From contig CANJQN010000017.1 of the NCBI GenBank assembly GCA_947476465.1, positions 1-64,000 on the forward strand: a stretch of 64,000 nt of DNA, written 5' to 3'. The DNA comes from Comamonadaceae bacterium (GTDB lineage: Bacteria; Pseudomonadota; Gammaproteobacteria; Burkholderiales; Burkholderiaceae_C). Shown here piece by piece: positions 36,788 through 45,129 of this stretch. The position numbers were made by a program, and so were the translations under genes. Each line of letters opens with the position of its first letter. Position 1 is the first letter of the stretch. Below the pieces are notes generated by a model. It worked only from the letters and a program-made list of their open reading frames with translations, was not told the DNA's origin and did not search any database.

Positions 36788-39520
36788 CTAGGTCGACTTG
36801 AGGTCTTTGGAAGCCGGGGCGCCTGACGAGGCGAGGCCAAGATCGAAGCTCGTACGCAGCTGTTGACCCCGTGGGGCTTTCTGAAAAGCGTCGTGGATCA
36901 GTCCGTGAACGTTTTTCACGTTCAGGGCCCGGCCGGCCTCGGTGCCCGTTCCACCAAGAGCTTTCCCCAACAGTTCGAAGCTGCGCGAAGCGACGCGAAG
37001 CCGGACCTTAGAGTTCATGAGGTTCACCAGCAAAGGCTGCACGAAAGCCTTCAGCGCTTGCGGCGACAAGTTGTTGCCCTGCTTGAGTGCATCGATGATG
37101 GCCTCGATAGTGATGTCGAAGCGCTGGGACATCATCGGTGTTTCGGCTGAAGCGGCTACGTCGGTGCGCGAGATATGGACGGCGCGCGAGAAGTGGTTGG
37201 CCAGCGGCGTGGTGCCCACCTTCTGTGCGAGTGCGGCCACACCACCTTCGATGGTCTCGGCATACATGGCTGTCGATAGCGTGCTCCACACTTTGGCGCA
37301 AAAGCCTGCAACCTCACTTTGATTGGGCAGTGGGCCGGTGAACAGCGCAGCGACGGACGCTCGAACATCCGCATCCTCGTTTCTTGTCGCATCGGGCTGT
37401 GTCGGCGTCGCTTTCGCCATGCTAGCCGCAAGGTGCCGGATGCACTCGCCGGCAACGTTGTGCATTCCATGCAGGGCTGCCGCGCGGCTCACTTCCTGCC
37501 TGAACAACGCGGCGTAGTCGTCGCTTTCGGGCGATGCGACTAGCCAATTCGACACGGCCGCACACGCCTTCACATAGTTGGCGACTGTCGCGGCACTCGG
37601 CGTGCCGGCCAACTTCAGAGCGGCGCACGTGTTCAGGTCCTTGATGATGGTGGGCAATTCGACCTGACTGTCCTTGAGCTTTGCGATCACGGTGCTGAAG
37701 AACTCGGGCGGATGGTCGTTCTGATCGAGAAGCTTGTTGATCACCGCGTGGCGACTGTCAGACGACATGAAGTCGGCGAAATCGTCGTCGACCGGCTCGA
37801 AGTCGATGTGCGGATCGGCATCGAGATCAGGACCGTGTGACGCGTCCGACTTGTCATCACGCTGGCGTAGCTGTCCGCGCCTCAAATGAGCGTCGATACT
37901 CGCATGGGCTTGCCGCGCTGCGGCCGACAGAACCTCGTCGAGCGTTGCCGGGGAGCGGTCATCGACGCCTGGCTCCATTCGCGCCGCAACAGAGTTCTCG
38001 GCGTCGTCCTGCTGATCGTGGCCGTCATCGTGCGGTGGGCCGTCGATCTGCGCGTAGGCCTGGTCTTCAGCCGCCTGCCCATTCATTTGCTGGAACACGG
38101 CGAAGAGCGTCTGCGCAAGCTCCCTGTTCTGCTCGATCCACGTCTGCGCGGCGGCATGGGGCAGGATGCCGGCACGGGCATCCTGCGGCCAGCCGATCAA
38201 CTGTCGCTGTTCCCGATGCTGCGGTTGCGCAGGGTGCGCCGCGAGCGACACGAGGTAGTCGAAAAACCGGTTGCGCTCGCGATTGATGGCAGCCGCTCGG
38301 CTTGGCACCATGCGACCAGCATCTCGCTCAGGCCGCTCAGGGGGCATTTGCGCGTGTACCTGGTACAGGAAGTCACGCACCTGAGGTGGAAGCTGGAATG
38401 TTTGCTGGCTACGCCCGCGGCGCTGGGCAACAAGGGCCGACGAGGACGGCGCAGGTGCGGTCTGCTGGTGTTGCTGGTTCTGCAGGGTGTGCTTTGTGTC
38501 CGGCTTTGGCAACGTCAGTTCGGAGTCTTCCGTTGGCAGTCGTTGCAGTTCAGGTGTCGGCGTGGGCGTGGGCGTGGGCGTGGGCGTCGGTGTGGACGAA
38601 AGCTTCGAATCCGCAGGTTGCTCAGGTCTTGCCGGTGCTTGACTGCCGTCACCGCCCGCCGACCCAACCGCGGCCGCCGGGGTGCCCATCTCGGCATGTG
38701 CGCTCTTGCCATGACTGCCCTGATCCAGCCCCTCCGCAAAGCGCTTCAAGGCCTCGTCGCGCAGGCCCGTGCTTTGCCACTCGGTGTGCGCGATCGCGTG
38801 CCGTGCATTGACGGCGCGGTCGGCCCTCATCTTGTCGGGATGCAGGTGCCCCAGCAGCCGCTTTTCGTCGTTCTGACGGCCCCACTCTTTGCTCCCCCAT
38901 CGCGGCGGCTTGAGGTTGAGGTTGTTGCCCTGCAGGCCGACGGCTTCGCCCAGGGTCGACAGGCTGTCCATCGTGGCCTCGCGCAGCCGCGCGTGGTACT
39001 CGCGCGTTCCCTCCCGGGCAACGAAGCCGCGGGTGACCGCAGCCACAAACACGTCGACGTCGTGCCGCGCCACCGGGCCCATGGCCCGCAGCATGGACAT
39101 CAGCAGGTGGTGGCAGTGCGCCTTGCCGATGCGGTCGTTGGCGCGAGCGTCCAGCACGTGCGCTACGAACTCGCTGCACACCAAATGTTCATCGCCCACC
39201 TGCTTGCACAGTGCGACCATGACCGAGGCCGAGGGCTTGCCGCTGTCGAGGATGGCGCGGTAGACGTTGTGGCGGCTTTCGTTCTTGTCCGACGGGGCGC
39301 TGGCGATCCACTGTTCGAGAACAGCGCGGCTGACCTTTGCGGTCGTGCCGACGGACAAGCGATCAGCGGACAGCGGCGCGGACGGGCTGGGGGTGAGAGG
39401 AACGCGGGGCGGCTGCGTGCCGGTCAGGGTGTCCGGTGATTTTTCAGGGGCAGCCGTGTCGATACCCGTCCCCTTGACTGGCAGCAGAGACGGTCTACGC
39501 TCGATGGGCTTGTCGTTCAT
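36788..39520 (-). CDS. Large unrecognised protein, putative secreted effector (A)
   Basis: A 910-residue protein with no signal peptide or membrane segment. The N-terminus is disordered (Pro/Ser/Thr-rich to about residue 55). A helical region follows (60-270, with KQVGDEHLVCSEFVAHVL), then a low-complexity belt including an uninterrupted run of TP dipeptides (about 315-328) and Gln/Pro/Asp-rich stretches. The last 350 residues are helical again. It follows the 39538 gene by 17 nt on the same strand, forming one unit with it. I do not recognise a domain; the effector idea rests on architecture and neighbours. Confidence 0.6.
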   Translation of the reverse strand: MNDKPIERRPSLLPVKGTGIDTAAPEKSPDTLTGTQPPRVPLTPSPSAPLSADRLSVGTTAKVSRAVLEQWIASAPSDKNESRHNVYRAILDSGKPSASVMVALCKQVGDEHLVCSEFVAHVLDARANDRIGKAHCHHLLMSMLRAMGPVARHDVDVFVAAVTRGFVAREGTREYHARLREATMDSLSTLGEAVGLQGNNLNLKPPRWGSKEWGRQNDEKRLLGHLHPDKMRADRAVNARHAIAHTEWQSTGLRDEALKRFAEGLDQGSHGKSAHAEMGTPAAAVGSAGGDGSQAPARPEQPADSKLSSTPTPTPTPTPTPTPELQRLPTEDSELTLPKPDTKHTLQNQQHQQTAPAPSSSALVAQRRGRSQQTFQLPPQVRDFLYQVHAQMPPERPERDAGRMVPSRAAAINRERNRFFDYLVSLAAHPAQPQHREQRQLIGWPQDARAGILPHAAAQTWIEQNRELAQTLFAVFQQMNGQAAEDQAYAQIDGPPHDDGHDQQDDAENSVAARMEPGVDDRSPATLDEVLSAAARQAHASIDAHLRRGQLRQRDDKSDASHGPDLDADPHIDFEPVDDDFADFMSSDSRHAVINKLLDQNDHPPEFFSTVIAKLKDSQVELPTIIKDLNTCAALKLAGTPSAATVANYVKACAAVSNWLVASPESDDYAALFRQEVSRAAALHGMHNVAGECIRHLAASMAKATPTQPDATRNEDADVRASVAALFTGPLPNQSEVAGFCAKVWSTLSTAMYAETIEGGVAALAQKVGTTPLANHFSRAVHISRTDVAASAETPMMSQRFDITIEAIIDALKQGNNLSPQALKAFVQPLLVNLMNSKVRLRVASRSFELLGKALGGTGTEAGRALNVKNVHGLIHDAFQKAPRGQQLRTSFDLGLASSGAPASKDLKST

Positions 39521-39537
39521 GCTGAATAGACCAGGAC

Positions 39538-42282
39538 TCAGGCCGCAATGGGCGCAATGGGCGCAAAGATCGCCTCCAACTGGCCTGGCTCAGCCCAGAC
39601 GGGTTTGAAACCTTCAGCAGCAAGGCCGGCCTGAATCAACAGCGCTGGATCGTTGTGCGTGCGCACTGCGTTGGCGACGATGCTCAGCCCTCGCTTCACT
39701 GCCGGTTCGTGGTCCGCTTTCGGACTGTTAAAAGCGCCAATGACTTCGCCGACGGCTTCCTTCGTCCACATGATGGTGCCGGTCAGGTGCTCCAGCACGG
39801 CGCTCAAAGAGTCGGAGCTGGCATCGGCGCCGTTCGCGTCGATCCAAGACGCGATCAACGTGTTGACCCCATTACGGCGGGCGGCTGTGTCTTGCGCGAA
39901 GACTGAGCTGATCACCAAGTCGGCCCACGCCCGGGCATGGTCCGGCGATGAGCCTTTCGCCCTGTCGACCATGGCCTTGGCCGCCGCCTCGAAGTCCTTC
40001 TTTGCCAGCAACGGCGCCAGCTCGAGCAGCACCTTGCGGTGCTCAGTCGATGCCGGCTGCTTCGCATTGGCATCCTCACGGGCAGCTTCGTCGATGGCCA
40101 GCAGCAACTCGTCCAGCACGGGTAGCGCGTCCTTCGGGTCTTCCTTCGCGGCGGCACTGATGAGGCCGTCGACGAATTCAGTCATTCGCGCCAAGTGATC
40201 GGGTGTGTTGAAAATCTGCGCCACCAGATCCTTGGCGACGGGTTTCAAGTGCTCGGGCTTGACTGTGGCCTTGTGGCGGGTGGCAAAGAGAAGGGAGCCC
40301 GCGTCACCGAACCGGTTAGCCGACACCAGTGATTGCAGCTGAGAACCGACGGGGTTCGCGTCGGCCTTGCCATCGGCGTTCGCGGGGGCGGCGCCGGGGA
40401 TCGCCTCCTGTCCAGGCTTGACCCGCTTCCAATCTTCGGGGCACAGCTTGGTGGCCACCAAAATCTTGTCGCACTCGTTCTTCGTGAGCAACGCCGCTAC
40501 CTCGGCGGGGACCCGGCGGCCCGCGGACCCGTCCTCCTCGATCTTGTAGCCCAGCCCACGGAACAGGCGGGCCACGACCTGCGGCTCGTCCAGTGTCAGG
40601 TAGTCGAGGTGGGTGATGGTCTTCAGGCAGTGGCCGCAAATCTCGTCGCTCATGTCGTCACCGCCCAGGGCCTGCGTGAAACCGTCCATCAGCGCGCGCA
40701 GCACCGTCTCGTCGTTGTCGACGCCAAGGCTGCGATGGGTCTTGCTGCTGAAGATGTTGCGCGATTCGAGCTCCTGCTGCTCTGTGGCGGTGAGCAGCTC
40801 CCAGTTGTCCTTGTTCGGGTTGAGTGTCTCGTTGAGCGCCGCATGCGCGAACTTGTTCAGGCACATGGTGATCAGCGCCTTGTCGGGCTTGACGCCCCCC
40901 AGGCGTTCGCTCATGGCTGTCATTAACTTGGTCGGCCAGCTCGGGTCGAACTTGTGCAGCTTGACCGCGCTTGCGATGATGTCCGTCATCAGGTGCTGGG
41001 CGTTTTCCTGATGGGGGTTGTTGTTGATCCGGTCCATCAGGTCGTCGTACTTGGCCTTGGCCTGCGCGACGCGCTTTTCATTGGCCGACTGGGCCTTCAC
41101 GTCGGGTGGTGGGCCCAGCGGTGGATCGGCGGGGACGGCCACGGGGCGGGATTCGGCTCGGCCGGCGCGGAAGGCCTGCACCGCCAGATCCGACACCGGG
41201 GGCTGGAGGCTGGCCTTGATCGTGGTCTCCAACCGGGCATCCTGATCGGGCTGGCGCAAGGGGTCGCGGCCCAGGTGGTGGAGTTCTTGCCCCAGCACTT
41301 TGCAGAAATCCAGGACAGCGGGCAGGGCGGCTGGCCGACCTTGCGGTTGCTGCGCCGCAGCGCAGCGCACCAGGCCGTCCAAGATCTGCTGGGCGCCTTC
41401 CGTGGTACCAGCTTCACGCACGCCGCTGCCTTGCAGCAGGCCGCTGGCCAGGGCCTTGAAGCCTTGCTCGCCGAGCGTGCCGTGCTGGGTCATGAGCCGC
41501 GTGAGTACGCCGTCCAGCAGGGGCTGCCGATCGAGCGCGTTGACGTCCGCCAGCGCGGTGGCAAGCAGGTTGGTCGCTTCCTGTGGCCGTTTGTCATTCA
41601 ACACCTTGCCTAGCGACGCCATGGTGTTCGCCATGGTCTCGCCGACGGGCGCGTCGGCCGGTGGCGGTATGGCATTGACATCGGCGCCCAGTGCCACCGC
41701 CAGGCGCGACAGGCACAGGTTCGCTCTCTGGGCCGATTGCATCGTGCCCCTATCGGGCAGATGCGAGGCGAACGCCAGGTAAGCGCTCAGTTGATCCTTG
41801 GACAGCGTGTCGCCGCAGGCCGCTTTCAAGCCGTCCAGCAGGCCGTCGAGCGTGGCTATGAATCGGTCTGCGCCGATATGACCTTCGCCGTACGCAGTCC
41901 GCAACTGGGAGCCAAATTCACTGAGAAATTCGGATGGTTGAAGCTCAAGCGCGATGTTGCGTGTCAACTCGGCAGCCGCCGCCCTCGGGTCGCGTGGGCC
42001 GGGGTCCCTCTGGATCAAGGGGGCGTATTGCGACTGGCGTGTCATCCGTCCGGCATGCGGCGAGCCGGGCAACTGCTCGACATGCCGCTGGCCCAAGGGC
42101 GGGCCGTTATCCTTAGCGGACTGCAGTTGTGGGCGGGGATGCGCCTTCTCATTAGACGGTCGCCGCACCTCCATGCCGCCGAGATTGCCGGGCACGTGTT
42201 TGTGGTCGACCCGAGGTCCGGGTTGCTCCACAGGCAGGCTGACTGGGCCGGCGACTCCCATCTCACTACCAATTTTGCCCAC
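39538..42282 (-). CDS. Large unrecognised helical-repeat protein, putative secreted effector (B)
   Basis: A 914-residue protein from a GTG at 42282 preceded by AGGAG. After a Pro/His/Gln-rich disordered N-terminus (about 100 residues) the whole chain is predicted-looking alpha-helical, in blocks with alternating Leu/Ala patterns resembling ankyrin/HEAT-like solenoids (for example VLRALMDGFTQALGGDDMSD and VLDELLLAIDEAAREDANA). No signal peptide, membrane segment or catalytic motif is seen. It is upstream of the 36788 gene with only 17 nt between, so probably one operon. Function unknown. Confidence 0.6.
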   Translation of the reverse strand: MGKIGSEMGVAGPVSLPVEQPGPRVDHKHVPGNLGGMEVRRPSNEKAHPRPQLQSAKDNGPPLGQRHVEQLPGSPHAGRMTRQSQYAPLIQRDPGPRDPRAAAAELTRNIALELQPSEFLSEFGSQLRTAYGEGHIGADRFIATLDGLLDGLKAACGDTLSKDQLSAYLAFASHLPDRGTMQSAQRANLCLSRLAVALGADVNAIPPPADAPVGETMANTMASLGKVLNDKRPQEATNLLATALADVNALDRQPLLDGVLTRLMTQHGTLGEQGFKALASGLLQGSGVREAGTTEGAQQILDGLVRCAAAQQPQGRPAALPAVLDFCKVLGQELHHLGRDPLRQPDQDARLETTIKASLQPPVSDLAVQAFRAGRAESRPVAVPADPPLGPPPDVKAQSANEKRVAQAKAKYDDLMDRINNNPHQENAQHLMTDIIASAVKLHKFDPSWPTKLMTAMSERLGGVKPDKALITMCLNKFAHAALNETLNPNKDNWELLTATEQQELESRNIFSSKTHRSLGVDNDETVLRALMDGFTQALGGDDMSDEICGHCLKTITHLDYLTLDEPQVVARLFRGLGYKIEEDGSAGRRVPAEVAALLTKNECDKILVATKLCPEDWKRVKPGQEAIPGAAPANADGKADANPVGSQLQSLVSANRFGDAGSLLFATRHKATVKPEHLKPVAKDLVAQIFNTPDHLARMTEFVDGLISAAAKEDPKDALPVLDELLLAIDEAAREDANAKQPASTEHRKVLLELAPLLAKKDFEAAAKAMVDRAKGSSPDHARAWADLVISSVFAQDTAARRNGVNTLIASWIDANGADASSDSLSAVLEHLTGTIMWTKEAVGEVIGAFNSPKADHEPAVKRGLSIVANAVRTHNDPALLIQAGLAAEGFKPVWAEPGQLEAIFAPIAPIAA

Positions 42283-42406
42283 TGCGCGCTCCTGTGCGTT
42301 GCGTGAATCAAGCCCTGGGCATTGCCAGCGTCACGGGCCCTTGCTTGCTGAGTGGCGGCTGGCACGGTTCAGTTCCGCGTCAGATGCCGGGTGGCATGCA
42401 TCGGGG

Positions 42407-43927
42407 CTATGTCGTGGGCGGCAAGCCATTGCGCCGCTTCGGGCGCGCGCTTGGCCTGCTTGCCTGAGGCTTGACTTGGGTCGTCAGTCGGTTGAGTTCC
42501 AAAAGAATCCCGTTCCACGCCGCCTTGGTCTTGTGGGCCTCCGCCGCATTCGCATCCTTTGTTGCCTTGCGAATCAACTTGCTCGCCGTGAGGGCGACCG
42601 AAGCATCAAGGTTGGCCTTGTCCGAGCGCAGCACGCGACCGTTGCCTTGCTTCATGCCGGTGATCAGAGTGGCCATGAATTTGCGAGACCATTCGCCGGG
42701 GATCGTGCCGTCCATCACCCCTTCCCACACGTGGCCGGCGACGATTTTGCGTTTCGCTGGGTCATTGGCGGCTTCCCGTGCAAGCTGGTCTGGATCGGCT
42801 TCGCTCAGCTTCAGTGGCAGTTCGTCGGCGTTGAATGAGCGACTGATTGCCCGGCTCATGCTCGCCTTTGACTCGGGAGGGTTGGGCTCCAAGGCCGGCT
42901 GATCCTCTGCCTCGACTTGAGCCTGCAATTTTTCAAAGTCGCGCGCATCCTCCTCGTCCGACTCGGGTGGCGTGTAGAGGCCGGACGGCCCGACTGGACT
43001 CGAATCGTCGCGCGTGACAGGGTGCAAAGGGAGATCGAGGCTGCTGCTCGAACTGCTCGAACTGCTCGAACTGCTCGAATCGCCGAACTCGGTGCCGCTT
43101 GCAGGGCGCCAGATCGGCGCCGGCTGATGCGCGATGTCTGGCGCGGCCATCAGGGTAGCCTTGGCGGTGACTGGCTGCTCGAAGATGCTGGAGTCGGGCT
43201 GGTACATGTAGTAGGGCGGCCTTCTGCCTTCCTCGCTGTCCACCTTGCTCGATGATTTGTGCTTGTTGTCGATATGCGAGTCTTTGGGGCCCGAAGGCTT
43301 GTGGGGCGCCGAGGGACCGGGGGGCAGATTCGGCGCTGGCTGCGGCCGCTCGCGTTTCAGTGCCTTATTGTCTTTCGGACGCGCGTTCCTGACCTTCTGG
43401 CGTTGCGTCTGGCGCGCGTTTTTGTCGTCGCTCATTCCACCGAGCAACCATGTCGTTCGGTCGTCTGACCCTGCCCCCGCCGCCGACCCCGATGCCCCCG
43501 GCGCGAGATTCGCCAGAAGGTCCTTGAGCTCGTTCGTCGAAAGTCCCCGTCGCAAGAGTTCGTGACCAATGAACTCCAGCAACGCGGCATGGTCGCCGGT
43601 GGTGTTGGCAATCACTGCGTGAAGCTTCTGTGCCAGCAGGGTGAGGTCTCCCTTTTCTCCGATCAGGAGCTGCAGCATGATGAAGTCGTGCTCGGATTCG
43701 CCGGCGTTGCCCTGCAGAAATTTCAGCGTTGCGGACAGATCTTCCACCGGACGGTCCGCAAGGGCTTTCGCCGGTTCACGGTGGGCGTCGGAGCTGGAAC
43801 GCTGGGTCTGCGCGTTGGAAGGCGGGGCGCCCTTGGGTTCGGGCTGACCGCCGACCTTGGTTTCGGCTTTTGGGCTGCCGCCAGCCAACCGGTCGATGCG
43901 CTGCTGGATAAAGGGGCCGAAGTCCAT
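42407..43927 (-). CDS. Unrecognised protein with poly-Ser tract, putative secreted effector (C)
   Basis: A 506-residue protein; the ATG at 43927 follows an AAGGA ribosome-binding site. The N-terminal third is helical (LSATLKFLQGNAGESEHDF). The middle is basic and low-complexity, with a run of 13 serines (about residues 283-295) encoded partly by a 9-bp CTGCTCGAA tandem repeat at 43041-43080 (plus strand). The last 120 residues are helical and basic, ending RPKRRNGLPPTT. No known domain is seen. It is the first of three co-directional genes, 124 bp before the next. Confidence 0.6.
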   Translation of the reverse strand: MDFGPFIQQRIDRLAGGSPKAETKVGGQPEPKGAPPSNAQTQRSSSDAHREPAKALADRPVEDLSATLKFLQGNAGESEHDFIMLQLLIGEKGDLTLLAQKLHAVIANTTGDHAALLEFIGHELLRRGLSTNELKDLLANLAPGASGSAAGAGSDDRTTWLLGGMSDDKNARQTQRQKVRNARPKDNKALKRERPQPAPNLPPGPSAPHKPSGPKDSHIDNKHKSSSKVDSEEGRRPPYYMYQPDSSIFEQPVTAKATLMAAPDIAHQPAPIWRPASGTEFGDSSSSSSSSSSSSSLDLPLHPVTRDDSSPVGPSGLYTPPESDEEDARDFEKLQAQVEAEDQPALEPNPPESKASMSRAISRSFNADELPLKLSEADPDQLAREAANDPAKRKIVAGHVWEGVMDGTIPGEWSRKFMATLITGMKQGNGRVLRSDKANLDASVALTASKLIRKATKDANAAEAHKTKAAWNGILLELNRLTTQVKPQASRPSARPKRRNGLPPTT

Positions 43928-44231
43928 GATCGTTCCTTGCGTGGGGACGCGGAAACAATGCCGATTGGCTGCCCCGCCATGACCCATAGGTGACCCGCAC
44001 CGCTCAGCAGTTCCCACCCTCAGCCTGACACTCCCTCAGCCCGGCGCGTTCAACTGCCTCGGCAAGCGCCAGGCCGTATCGGCCAGCCGCCCGCGCACGC
44101 CCGCGAATCGCTGCCTCATCGGTACAGGGAACCTGTCGCTCCCGTCCGACACGGGCCGAGGCCCAATGCTGACATCAGCACGAGACGCCGGCGTACGCAC
44201 CGCGCCAAGCACAGCCACAGACGATGGTGGC
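43928..44231. other. Intergenic upstream of the effector-like operon
   Basis: It must hold the promoter of the minus-strand three-gene unit. I looked for a paired TTCG/CGAA box with a 15-16 bp spacer (as in hrp promoters) and did not find one. No gene is supported. Confidence 0.35.
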
Positions 44232-44381
44232 ATGAAGATCCTGTCGATCGTCCATGTCACCCTCGCATGCGCGGTCTATCGCTGGGCGATGGGCCAGATC
44301 CACCCCCTGCACCCGGATCTGCCGCGCATTTTGATCAAGTGGCAGGAGATGGAGGAGCGGGCGCAGCAGTTGTGGGCTTGA
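44232..44381 (+). CDS. Small hypothetical protein (uncertain)
   Basis: A 49-residue frame, MKILSIVHVTLACAVYRWAM followed by GQIHPLHPDLPRILIKWQE and a short charged tail. It has a hydrophobic start and no clear ribosome-binding site. It is flanked by the effector-like operon promoter region and a MITE. It may be a fragment or spurious. Confidence 0.3.
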   Translation: MKILSIVHVTLACAVYRWAMGQIHPLHPDLPRILIKWQEMEERAQQLWA

Positions 44382-44401
44382 GATAGGGGCTGCGGGTTCC
44401 C

Positions 44402-44515
44402 GTCGTTCCCGCGAAGGCGGGAACCCAGGCCGTGGCCGACCCCGCGAAGGCGGGGCATGGCCCGTATCGCGCCGGACGCGCCTCGCTCCTGGATTCCCGC
44501 CTTCGCGGGAATGAC
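44402..44515. repeat. MITE-like element downstream of the orphan ATPase gene
   Basis: The element starts GTCGTTCCCGCGAAGGCGGG, contains a second short inverted unit (CCCCGCGAAGGCGGGG) and ends with TTCGCGGGAATGAC at 44515. It belongs to the same family as the copies at 11131, 18547, 28471 and 51745. Confidence 0.9.
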
Positions 44516-44520
44516 GAGTC

Positions 44521-45129
44521 TCAGTCGCCCAGGTCGATGAGCCCGCTCAAAGGCGTCGCTTCCAGCCCGGGCGGCAGTTCGAAATCCGCCACCACGACGG
44601 CCCGCACTGACTGCCGCGCGGCATCGTCCAACTGTTGCGACACCACGTCGCGCGCCGACGCGTCGAGCGCGGCGTAGGGGGTGTCCAGCAAGGTGAGTGC
44701 GGCGCCGCTGGCGAAGGCGGCCACCAGGCCGATCTTGCGGCGGGTGCCGGTGGAGACCATGAAGAAGGTCTTGTCCAGATGCTGCGTCAGGTCGAACGCC
44801 GTCAGCAGCTGCAACTCGCGCTGCGCATCCCAATGAGAAAAGCCCTGGCGCTGCTGCGCCAGCCACGCGCGCAGGCCCACGTCGTCCAGGCCGGGGTCGC
44901 GCGGGTCGAACCAGAACAGCTCGGGCGCTGTGCGCTCGATGCGGCCGGCGTCGGGCTGAAGGTCCCCGGCCATCAGGCGCATGAGGCTGGTCTTGCCGCG
45001 GCCGTCGCCGCCGCGCACCAGGGTCAGGCCGGGGCGGATGTCAAAGCGCAGATCGGCGAACAGTGTCAGGCCAGGATGGCGAAGTTGGGGGCCGTCGGCA
45101 CGAAGCAGCGCAGCGCAAGAAAGGCTCAT
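44521..45129 (-). CDS. Stand-alone ABC-type ATPase domain next to xdhAB
   Basis: A 202-residue CcmA-like single ABC domain: Walker A GGDGRGKTSLM, a degraded signature region (VSTGTRRKIGLVAAF) and Walker B ALTLLDTPYAALD. The usual LSGGQ is replaced by STGTR and the catalytic Glu after the Walker B Asp appears to be Thr, so ATP hydrolysis may be impaired. The ATG overlaps the xdhB stop (ATGA). No permease partner is adjacent. A role linked to XDH maturation or purine uptake is only suggested by operon position. Confidence 0.75.
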   Translation of the reverse strand: MSLSCAALLRADGPQLRHPGLTLFADLRFDIRPGLTLVRGGDGRGKTSLMRLMAGDLQPDAGRIERTAPELFWFDPRDPGLDDVGLRAWLAQQRQGFSHWDAQRELQLLTAFDLTQHLDKTFFMVSTGTRRKIGLVAAFASGAALTLLDTPYAALDASARDVVSQQLDDAARQSVRAVVVADFELPPGLEATPLSGLIDLGD

